A DNA stretch of 21,331 bases from a virus. Position 1 is the first letter of the stretch. Each line of letters begins with the position of its first letter. The stretch lies in IMG/VR virus record IMGVR_UViG_3300044641_002674, positions 1 to 21,331 of that record; one strand, written 5' to 3'. The translations under genes were made by a program, and so were the position numbers. The notes beneath the pieces were generated by a model, which was not told the DNA's origin, ran no database searches, and saw only the letters and a program-made list of their open reading frames with translations. Shown here piece by piece: positions 16,127-21,331 of the stretch.

Positions 16127-16151
16127 GATATGGACAGCAAAGGAGTAATTT

Positions 16152-16454
16152 ATGGCAACAACAATTAAGGCTTTTGGGCGTGGGGCATTTGCTACTTCTT
16201 CTGCAACCTTATACACAGTTCCAGCATCTACAACATCTTTAGTTACGAATATTATAGTAACTAATGAAAATGCAGCAGAACAAACGTTTACAATAACACT
16301 TGATTCTGTTAGTATTTTTTATCAAACTGCTATTGCAGCAAACTCAACAGCGACGCTTGACCTAAAGCAAGCACTTGCCACCACAAAAATTATATCTGGC
16401 TATGCAAGTAGCACAGATGTAAAATATCATATTACTGGAGCAGAAATTGCATAA
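16152..16454 (+). CDS. Small beta-sandwich virion protein, copy 1
   Basis: 100 aa, repeated in order as the next gene: ATSSATLYTVPASTTSLVTN, then IIVTNENAAEQTFTITL, then AIAANSTATLDLKQAL and a C-terminal VKYHITGAEIA. Polar, Thr/Ala-rich strands suggest a jelly-roll-like capsid decoration or fibre tip. Own TATAAT element and Shine-Dalgarno. Function by homology not proven. Confidence 0.72.
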   Translation: MATTIKAFGRGAFATSSATLYTVPASTTSLVTNIIVTNENAAEQTFTITLDSVSIFYQTAIAANSTATLDLKQALATTKIISGYASSTDVKYHITGAEIA

Positions 16455-16463
16455 AATATGTGA

Positions 16464-16469
16464 TATAAT
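16464..16469 (+). promoter_or_regulatory. TATAAT element before 16491
   Basis: TGA-TATAAT followed by an AGGAGG Shine-Dalgarno (16476-16481). Confidence 0.55.
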
Positions 16470-16490
16470 TCTATCAGGAGGAACAAACTA

Positions 16491-16793
16491 ATGCCTACAT
16501 TGACCAAAGCACTAGCACGCACTGCAGCAGCAACATCTAGCACAACGCTATACACAGTGCCATCAGCAACTACCACAGTTATAACAAACATTGTTGTAAC
16601 TAATTCTGCAGCAACTGCTGCTACATTTACAATAACAGTCAACTCTGTTGATATGTTTAAAGATGTTTCTATTGCAGCAAACTCAACAGCAATGTTTGAC
16701 CTTAAGCAAGTTGTTGCTGCTACACAGGTTGTCGCTGGTCTTGCATCAGCAACAACAGTTAGATTTCATATTAGCGGAGTGGAGATCTCATAA
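16491..16793 (+). CDS. Small beta-sandwich virion protein, copy 2
   Basis: 100 aa, same length as copy 1 and clearly a tandem duplicate (LYTVPSATTTVITNIVVTNS; SIAANSTAMFDLKQVV; VRFHISGVEIS). About half the residues match by eye. TAATG overlap with the next gene. Diversification of the two copies may give different surface properties. Confidence 0.75.
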   Translation: MPTLTKALARTAAATSSTTLYTVPSATTTVITNIVVTNSAATAATFTITVNSVDMFKDVSIAANSTAMFDLKQVVAATQVVAGLASATTVRFHISGVEIS

Positions 16794-16990
16794 TGTCAAA
16801 TTTTGCAGTTATTCTTAATAATAAAGTTTATAACTTAATTGTTGCAGACTCAAAAGAAGATGCAGAATTAGCAACTGGACTAGATTGTGTTGAATATGAT
16901 AACAATACAACAGTCTGGATAGGTCAATCCTATGATGAGAATGGTTTTGAGCAAGAAGAAATACCAGAATTTACCGTAACTCCAGAATAA
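16793..16990 (+). CDS. Small phage protein, 65 aa
   Basis: Begins MSNFAVILNNKVYNLIVADS and continues KEDAELATGLDCVEYDNNTT. The pattern 'FAVI.NN.V.N.IVADSKEDAE..TG..CVEY' is recurrent in small proteins of tailed phages, usually beside fibre genes; I cannot name a function. Translationally coupled to copy 2. Confidence 0.75.
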   Translation: MSNFAVILNNKVYNLIVADSKEDAELATGLDCVEYDNNTTVWIGQSYDENGFEQEEIPEFTVTPE

Positions 16991-17012
16991 ACTATTAAAA
17001 AGGAATAAAACT

Positions 17013-17603
17013 ATGGGATACTCAATCTTTCCACTACCAAGTTCAGCAGCATATTCTACAACTGCTACTATTCGCCATCAATTTGATACAACAACAAATA
17101 GCCCAGGCATACCTTCTGGAACAAACCTAGTTTACGCTGCCGTTTACGGTGGTGGAGGCGGTGGTGGTGGCGGTGGTGGAAGTTGGCAAAATACAGCAGG
17201 TGGTACAGGTGGTACAGGTGGTCGTGGTGGTCTTTCTTTTGGACAAACATCAATTGGTGCTTCAGTAGTAATCGGTGCAGGTGGAAACGCAGGTACTGGA
17301 GGACTAAGCCAGCAGTTTGGTTGTACCTATAGAGGCACAAGCGGTGCTGGCGGTGCAGCAGGATTTTCTCAGTTTGGAGGATTCCTTTCTAATGGTGGAT
17401 CAGGTGGCGGTGGCGTAGGCCAAGGTGGTACAGGGAGCACAGGATCACGTGGCACCCCAGATTCACCATATAACATGACTATTCCAGGTGTAAACGGTAC
17501 ACCAGGGTTTGCTGGTAACGGTGGTGGCGGTGCAGGCCCAGGCGGTGGCGGTGGTGCAGGTGGTGGCGCTGGAAGTGCAGGAAAAGTTGTAATATGGTAT
17601 TAA
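17013..17603 (+). CDS. Glycine-rich fibre-tip protein, copy 1
   Basis: 196 aa: an N-terminal beta part (residues 1-45), an 11-Gly run (46-56), many GGTGG, GGAGG and GGGG motifs, and a C-terminal strand KVVIWY. This resembles the polyglycine-II-sandwich adhesins of phage tail fibres (S16 gp38-type), in which glycine loops display variable receptor-binding turns. A GC-richer, Gly-codon biased stretch in an AT-rich genome. AAGGA Shine-Dalgarno. Confidence 0.78.
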   Translation: MGYSIFPLPSSAAYSTTATIRHQFDTTTNSPGIPSGTNLVYAAVYGGGGGGGGGGGSWQNTAGGTGGTGGRGGLSFGQTSIGASVVIGAGGNAGTGGLSQQFGCTYRGTSGAGGAAGFSQFGGFLSNGGSGGGGVGQGGTGSTGSRGTPDSPYNMTIPGVNGTPGFAGNGGGGAGPGGGGGAGGGAGSAGKVVIWY

Positions 17604-17648
17604 TTAATAATAAGTTTTATATTATTCTAACAAGAAAGGGTATTTAAT

Positions 17649-18239
17649 ATGGGATATTCAGTATATCCACCAGCATCTTCTGGAGGACCTTTTCCATCAA
17701 CAAATATTAGACACGAATATACAACAACAACAAATAGCCCAGGCATCCCTGCTGGAACAAACCTAGTTTACGCTGGAGTTTGGGGCGGCGGTGGCGGTGG
17801 CGGTGGCGGTGGCGGAAGTTGGCAACATACAGCAGGTGGTACAGGAGGAACAGGTGGCCGTGGTGGTTTTGTTTTTGGACAAGTAGCAAAGCCTGATTCT
17901 GTAGTAATCGGTGCAGGTGGAACCGCAGGCAATGGAGGACTAAGCCAGCAGTTTGGTTGTACTTATAGAGGCACAAGCGGTGCAGGCGGTGCAGCAGGGT
18001 ATTCTCAATTTGGATATCTCTGGGCAAATGGTGGATCAGGTGGCGGTGGCGTAGGCCAAGGTGGTACAGGTTCAACGGGTGCTCAAGGAACTCCAGCAGT
18101 AAACACTACAATAGCATTTCCTGGTCAAAACGCTAATTCTGGAACACCTGGATCAGGTGGCGGTGGAGCAGGCCCAGGCGGTGGCGGTGGTTCTGGTGGT
18201 GGCGCTGGTGAGGGCGGAAGAGTCATTGTCTGGTACTAA
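17649..18239 (+). CDS. Glycine-rich fibre-tip protein, copy 2
   Basis: 196 aa, same length and architecture as copy 1. The Gly framework and GLSQQFGCTYRGTSGAGGAA are nearly identical; the insert segments between Gly runs (residues about 75-85, 125-130, 145-165) differ. This is the expected pattern for a duplicated receptor-binding protein with diversified loops. Shine-Dalgarno AAGAAAGGG. Confidence 0.8.
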   Translation: MGYSVYPPASSGGPFPSTNIRHEYTTTTNSPGIPAGTNLVYAGVWGGGGGGGGGGGSWQHTAGGTGGTGGRGGFVFGQVAKPDSVVIGAGGTAGNGGLSQQFGCTYRGTSGAGGAAGYSQFGYLWANGGSGGGGVGQGGTGSTGAQGTPAVNTTIAFPGQNANSGTPGSGGGGAGPGGGGGSGGGAGEGGRVIVWY

Positions 18240-18438
18240 CAAAGAAAAACTTTTTGCTATCATTGATAAAGATGGTATAGTTGTAGATGCATGGATGGCT
18301 TTGTCTTATGAAGAGGCAGAAAAAGATAATCCAGGAAAAACTATTATAGAAACAACTGTAGAAAATTCTCCATTTGTTATTGGTGAAAGACGGACTAAGG
18401 GGCTGGGGCAAAATGAAAAACAAGGAAGCATATCTTAA
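18226..18438 (+). CDS. Small phage protein, 70 aa
   Basis: Proposed TTG start overlapping the previous gene by 14 nt; body SGTNKEKLFAIIDKDGIVVD, AWMALSYEEAEKDNPGKTII, ETTVENSPFVIGE. The 'KLF.IID.DGIVV..WMA.S.EEA...P' layout with a final 'ENSP..IG' recurs in small proteins encoded after phage fibre genes. Start is uncertain (alternative ATG at 18291). Confidence 0.62.
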   Translation: MSGTNKEKLFAIIDKDGIVVDAWMALSYEEAEKDNPGKTIIETTVENSPFVIGERRTKGLGQNEKQGSIS

Positions 18439-18461
18439 AAACACTATAAAAGAAGTGTTTT
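18438..18461 (+). other. Hairpin just before the 18466 start
   Basis: AAAACACT/AGTGTTTT eight-pair stem, 8-nt loop, containing the only nearby AGAAG Shine-Dalgarno-like word. May sequester the ribosome site or end the upstream transcript. Confidence 0.5.
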
Positions 18462-18465
18462 AAAA

Positions 18466-19203
18466 ATGAAAATTATTTTTACAAATACTGTTTCTTTTGA
18501 TGGATTAGAAAGACCACAGCCTGCCTATAAACTAGTACCTGAATGGTATAAAAAAACTGATTCTTACATTGGAAAAACAAAAAAACCTCCTTCTAAAGGA
18601 TCTACAGATGCAACAATTAAAAGATGTATGCCAGTTTTTGATGCTATAATTTCAGGGTATATAATTACACTGCCAGCAGATGTATATGTTTCTTTAGTAG
18701 AGCAACATCCATACGACAGTGAAACTGGAAAACGTATAGAGGATATTCCAAGTAAAAAAGTACAATATTTTCAATGGTCAAATTTAGGTTTGGTATCTTT
18801 CCATCCAATTGAGCAGGCCCCACTGCATCCAGCAAAAAATGAGTATTCCTATCCAAAATGGATAAACCCCTGGTCAATTAAAACACCAAAGGGGTATTCG
18901 ACATTATTTATACAGCCAATGCATCGAGAATCAGTTTTTACAATTCTTCCAGGAATTGTAGATACAGATAAATATTCATCGCCAGTTAACTTCCCTTTTG
19001 TTATTAATGATCCAAATTTTGAAGGATTAATACCAAAAGGAACTCCAATTGCACAGGTAATTCCATTCAAAAGAGATGACTGGGAAATGGAATTTGGAAA
19101 AGATAAAGAATTTAAAGAACAGTTAGAAACTACAAATATGTTGTCTACAGTTTTTTTTGATGGGTATAAGAGTATGTTCAGAACAACAAAAGAATATAAA
19201 TAG
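18466..19203 (+). CDS. Uncharacterised phage protein A, 245 aa
   Basis: First of a tandem pair. Motifs in order: VPEWYKK (24-30), IKRCMPVFDAIISGYII (51-67), PYDSETG, INPWSIKTPKGYSTLFIQP (133-151), GIVDTDKY (163-170) and IPKGTPIAQVIPFKRDDWEM (189-208). Proteins with 'KRCMPVFDA...NPWSIKTPKGYS...GIVDTD...IP.GTPI.QVIPFKR' are common in marine phages, probably Pfam DUF6065-like (from memory). The GIVDTD..GTPIAQVIPF strand order is faintly dUTPase-like, but dUTPase motifs are not complete. Soluble; role unknown. Confidence 0.78.
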   Translation: MKIIFTNTVSFDGLERPQPAYKLVPEWYKKTDSYIGKTKKPPSKGSTDATIKRCMPVFDAIISGYIITLPADVYVSLVEQHPYDSETGKRIEDIPSKKVQYFQWSNLGLVSFHPIEQAPLHPAKNEYSYPKWINPWSIKTPKGYSTLFIQPMHRESVFTILPGIVDTDKYSSPVNFPFVINDPNFEGLIPKGTPIAQVIPFKRDDWEMEFGKDKEFKEQLETTNMLSTVFFDGYKSMFRTTKEYK

Positions 19204-19212
19204 GGGGATAAG

Positions 19213-19914
19213 ATGGCAAAGATAGTATTTACAGATATAGAAAATCCAGAAGGTGTTTTACAAAAACCAAAACCAGCAAGCGAATATATACCTCAGTGGT
19301 ATAAGGATGCTAAGGGATATACATCCCCAACTGGAAAAAAAGAGCCTAGGCTAGATGGTGCTAGTCCAACAACAGTAAAGAGATGTATGCCAGTATGGGA
19401 CATGATGACTGCTGGGTACATAATTGAAACACCATACGATATTTATGTAACACAAACTCCAGACGGCCCATATTTTCATTGGGGAGAAATGACTGCTGTT
19501 GTTTTTCAAAATATGGAACAAACGCAAAATCATCCATATTTTAGAGACATTAACTATGCAGTTAGGATTATTCATCCTTGGAGTATTAAAACTCCAAAGG
19601 GGTGGTCAATAATGGTTATAGAACCACAACATCGTGAGCCAGGTCCCATAATTGTTTCTAGTGGGATTGTTGATACAGATGATTGCCCCATGACTTTTAA
19701 CGTTTTTCTTAAATTAAGAGATCCAAACTTTGAAGGCATGATTCCCCAGGGAACCCCACTTGTACAGGTTATACCATTTAAGCGTGAATCTTGGACTTCA
19801 GTATTAGGTGGAGAAAAAGAAAAAAAGCAGTATGCTTCCGACTTAAGAAAGTTTACCATCCTTCTTCTTGATAGTTATAGGAGACTCTGGTGGAAAAGAA
19901 AAGAATATAAATAA
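19213..19914 (+). CDS. Uncharacterised phage protein B, 233 aa
   Basis: Paralog of the preceding gene: IPQWYKDAKG, VKRCMPVWDMMTAGYII (55-71), HPWSIKTPKGWSIMVIEPQH (121-140), GIVDTDDCP (151-159), IPQGTPLVQVIPFKRESW (177-194). A GGGGGATAAG Shine-Dalgarno precedes its ATG, 9 nt after the previous stop. The strong bidirectional terminator follows directly. Same reading as protein A. Confidence 0.78.
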   Translation: MAKIVFTDIENPEGVLQKPKPASEYIPQWYKDAKGYTSPTGKKEPRLDGASPTTVKRCMPVWDMMTAGYIIETPYDIYVTQTPDGPYFHWGEMTAVVFQNMEQTQNHPYFRDINYAVRIIHPWSIKTPKGWSIMVIEPQHREPGPIIVSSGIVDTDDCPMTFNVFLKLRDPNFEGMIPQGTPLVQVIPFKRESWTSVLGGEKEKKQYASDLRKFTILLLDSYRRLWWKRKEYK

Positions 19915-19954
19915 AAAAATACCCCTACCGATTAAAGTAGGGGTTATTTTTTTT
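19915..19954. terminator. Bidirectional rho-independent terminator
   Basis: ACCCCTAC (19921-19928) pairs with GTAGGGGT (19937-19944), with A-runs on the left and eight T on the right, so it serves the rightward gene ending at 19914 and the leftward gene ending at 19959. Confidence 0.92.
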
Positions 19955-19958
19955 ATAT

Positions 19959-20531
19959 TTAATTGTGTTGGCTAGGGAACTTTTTTAGCCATCTTTTTAC
20001 AGGAGCAGTCTTAGCATATTTCCAAGACTTCCAGTCTGTTCCACCCTTAGTCATATGAAATGCAATCTCTGCATTCTTGACAGGGCTAAACAACTCAGCG
20101 TTAGTGTCTAGATTAAACTTATCTCTACGATCAGGTCCTAGATTACCGATCATATTTATTTGGAATACTCCGTAAGAACTGTCACCAGTCTTAGCATTTC
20201 CATTGAAAGCAAGTGGTCTTCCGTTTGATTCTGCCTTGGCTACAGCCCAAGCAGTCTTTAGACCATTTCCATTAAAGCCTACAGCCTTTAATAATTTAAT
20301 CAAGTCGTAGTCTGTCAAAGTAGTTGCATTCATATACTTTTGCAAGACAACCTGTTTATTTGGCTTAGAAACCAAAAAAGCCGACTTATGGTCGGCAGGG
20401 GTAGTCAAGGACTTATTACTCAATAAATTATTTTCAGTTGTATTTGTTATAGCATTGGCAGTATTACTTATGGGTGCAAGTAGTCCAACCAACGATAGGA
20501 TTCCAATCCAAGCCATCTTGTCTCTTCTCAT
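19959..20531 (-). CDS. Secreted lysozyme/SLT-like transglycosylase
   Basis: 190 aa. Signal peptide: basic MRRDKM, hydrophobic AWIGILSLVGLLAP, cleavage likely after ANA (residue 27). A low-complexity linker follows. The SLT-like lysozyme domain begins about residue 75: AWAVAKAESNGRPLAFN with candidate catalytic Glu101, the motif SSYGVFQINM (118-127), a GPDRRDKFN segment, and DWKSWKYAK near the end. Expected to cleave peptidoglycan outside the cytoplasm. It is the only leftward gene of the distal half, with its own promoter; strong AGGAGG Shine-Dalgarno. Confidence 0.85.
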   Translation of the reverse strand: MRRDKMAWIGILSLVGLLAPISNTANAITNTTENNLLSNKSLTTPADHKSAFLVSKPNKQVVLQKYMNATTLTDYDLIKLLKAVGFNGNGLKTAWAVAKAESNGRPLAFNGNAKTGDSSYGVFQINMIGNLGPDRRDKFNLDTNAELFSPVKNAEIAFHMTKGGTDWKSWKYAKTAPVKRWLKKFPSQHN

Positions 20532-20556
20532 AAAATAAACCTCCTAGAAACAAAAG

Positions 20557-20572
20557 CACCAGTTGTCTGGTG
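20557..20572 (-). promoter_or_regulatory. 5'-leader hairpin of the transglycosylase mRNA
   Basis: CACCAG/CTGGTG stem with 4-nt loop, near the predicted 5' end of the mRNA; may stabilise the transcript or mark a regulatory site. Confidence 0.4.
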
Positions 20573-20581
20573 TTACTACCA

Positions 20582-20587
20582 AGTATA
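20582..20587 (-). promoter_or_regulatory. -10 of the transglycosylase gene
   Basis: TATACT preceded by TGT (extended -10); no good -35 at 17 bp. Confidence 0.5.
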
Positions 20588-20659
20588 ACATGTTTTTGCC
20601 CCAAAAGTCCAACTTTTGATATTTTTTATTAAACTGTTATAAAACCTTGTGTATGAAGT

Positions 20660-20667
20660 GGTATAAT
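20660..20667 (+). promoter_or_regulatory. GG-TATAAT promoter
   Basis: TGG-TATAAT; the ATG at 20678 is 10 nt beyond it and no clear Shine-Dalgarno precedes it. Confidence 0.55.
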
Positions 20668-20677
20668 GGTAAATACT

Positions 20678-21208
20678 ATGGCTACAGGTGCAACTACTAA
20701 TTATGACATTCCTTATCCACTATCAAGTGATCCAGTAAATGTCCACGAAGATATTCAGTCATTGGCTGAGACTATTGAATCGCTACTTGGTACTGTTGGT
20801 CCTGCATACCACACGCTTGATGTAACAAATAGCAGTGGATCATCTATTGCTAAAGGAGACCCAGTTTATATTTCTGGCTATGGAACATCAAAACCAACAG
20901 TAGCAAAATGTGACTCTGATGACCTAACAACATTTCCAGTAATTGGTTTAGCATCAACTGCTATATCTAACAGTTCTGATGGAGTCATCATTTTGTCTGG
21001 AGTATTTTCAAATATTAATACAAATGCTTATACCGTTGGAAATAAACTATATGTTGCAAATGGCGGGGGATTGACTGCAACAATTCCAGCAACAGGTTCT
21101 GGAGTAGTGGCGGTAGTGTTAAAGAAAAATGCCTCAACAGGTATATTACTAGTTGGACAACCAAAGGGTAATGGCTCTTGGGGATCACTGAAAGCAGGGT
21201 TATCATAA
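20678..21208 (+). CDS. Tail fibre / minor tail-type protein, 176 aa
   Basis: Begins MATGATTNYDIPYPLSSDPV, then NVHEDIQSLAETIESLL: the 'NY..PYP...D.VNVH.DI..LA..IES' N-terminal segment is widespread in minor structural/fibre proteins of actinophages. A beta-rich domain follows (SSIAKGDPVYISGYG; TVGNKLYVANGGGLTATIP; GILLVGQPKG), resembling the repeat of capsid-fibre-like tails. I start at 20678 because the ATG at 20666 overlaps the -10. TAATG overlap with the next gene. Confidence 0.78.
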   Translation: MATGATTNYDIPYPLSSDPVNVHEDIQSLAETIESLLGTVGPAYHTLDVTNSSGSSIAKGDPVYISGYGTSKPTVAKCDSDDLTTFPVIGLASTAISNSSDGVIILSGVFSNINTNAYTVGNKLYVANGGGLTATIPATGSGVVAVVLKKNASTGILLVGQPKGNGSWGSLKAGLS

Positions 21209-21331
21209 TGGCAGTTTATAGAGGTCAAGGCGCATCTACATACGATATTGGGGAAGCACCACCATTTGTTAATTGGACCATTGTAAAAGGCGACACAGCC
21301 TCTTTTAGGATTTATTTAACAGATGATGCTA
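21208..21331 (+). CDS. BppU-N-like protein, 5' part
   Basis: Runs off the right edge; 41 residues visible. Begins MAVYRGQGASTYDIGEAPPF, then VNWTIVKGDTASFRIYLTDD: the KGDTASF motif matches the beta-sandwich proteins at 13210 and 14484, so this is a third member of the family. Starts in a TAATG overlap with the previous stop. Confidence 0.7.
   Translation, partial: MAVYRGQGASTYDIGEAPPFVNWTIVKGDTASFRIYLTDDA

Noticed and set aside
17068-18075. Long open frames on the minus strand opposite the glycine-rich genes
   Set aside because: They are the complement of GGN repeats, rich in His and Arg, without ribosome sites; shadows of the real genes.
18466-19914. Calling proteins A and B dUTPases
   Set aside because: Only one strand-like segment resembles dUTPase; the catalytic Asp/Tyr motif and the C-terminal Gly-rich arm are not present.
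1-21331. Prophage integration site or integrase
   Set aside because: No recombinase gene or att-like duplication with the tRNA was seen; the tRNA repeats are 10 bp and both lie within the window.

Overview
The window is AT-rich and reads as part of a tailed phage genome, probably infecting an actinobacterium and, from its protein families, probably aquatic. Evidence for phage: densely packed tiny genes with ATGA/TAATG junctions, a DUF932 (TIGR03299) protein, a GP88-like protein, a tRNA-Asp, collagen-like and glycine-rich tail-fibre genes, and a secreted transglycosylase. Evidence for an actinobacterial host is indirect: TGTGA-N6-TCACA boxes of the CRP/GlxR type, a CGAAC-N4-GTTCG box of the Gram-positive LexA type, and several promoters whose -10 lies 6-7 nt before an ATG (leaderless mRNAs). 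No integrase, capsid, terminase or polymerase gene is visible; the window is cut at both ends.

Layout. Positions 1-9974 are all leftward (minus strand): about 34 small early-type genes in successive operons, most of unknown function, including several Cys-rich (zinc-ribbon-like) miniproteins and several 21-34 aa single-membrane-segment peptides. Positions 9975-10538 are a divergent hub with three 26-bp-spaced iterons, a DnaA-box pair, CRP-type boxes, an SOS-type box and two rightward promoters. Positions 10539-11161 hold four small rightward genes, three of which resemble genes in the leftward cluster at 9249-9723. From 11365 on the genes are mainly rightward late or virion-type genes: a membrane/coiled-coil protein, BppU-like and collagen-like fibre proteins, two tandem duplicated pairs (100-aa proteins; 196-aa glycine-rich proteins), and two tandem uncharacterised phage proteins. 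Leftward islands in this half carry a zinc-ribbon gene with a 250-aa protein, and a signal-peptide transglycosylase behind a bidirectional terminator.

The most unusual content is regulatory. Leftward operon heads share an ordered cassette: terminator hairpin, then T-tract with CGAAC(C/G)G, then sometimes a pair of TTATCCACA boxes, then a CRP-type box, then AAATGTCCGATTT, then a promoter. Nine leftward promoters have TGTC beginning exactly 16 nt before the -10. CRP-type boxes sit 62.5, 71.5-72.5 or 83.5 bp from the -10 of eight promoters on both strands, the helical phasing expected of class I CRP sites. This suggests the phage early genes answer to a CRP-family regulator plus a factor recognising ATGTC. 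A seven-member hairpin family with a compensatory base change, and a tRNA inserted inside one terminator between 10-bp direct repeats, are further oddities. All functional statements are inferences from reading; no searches were run.
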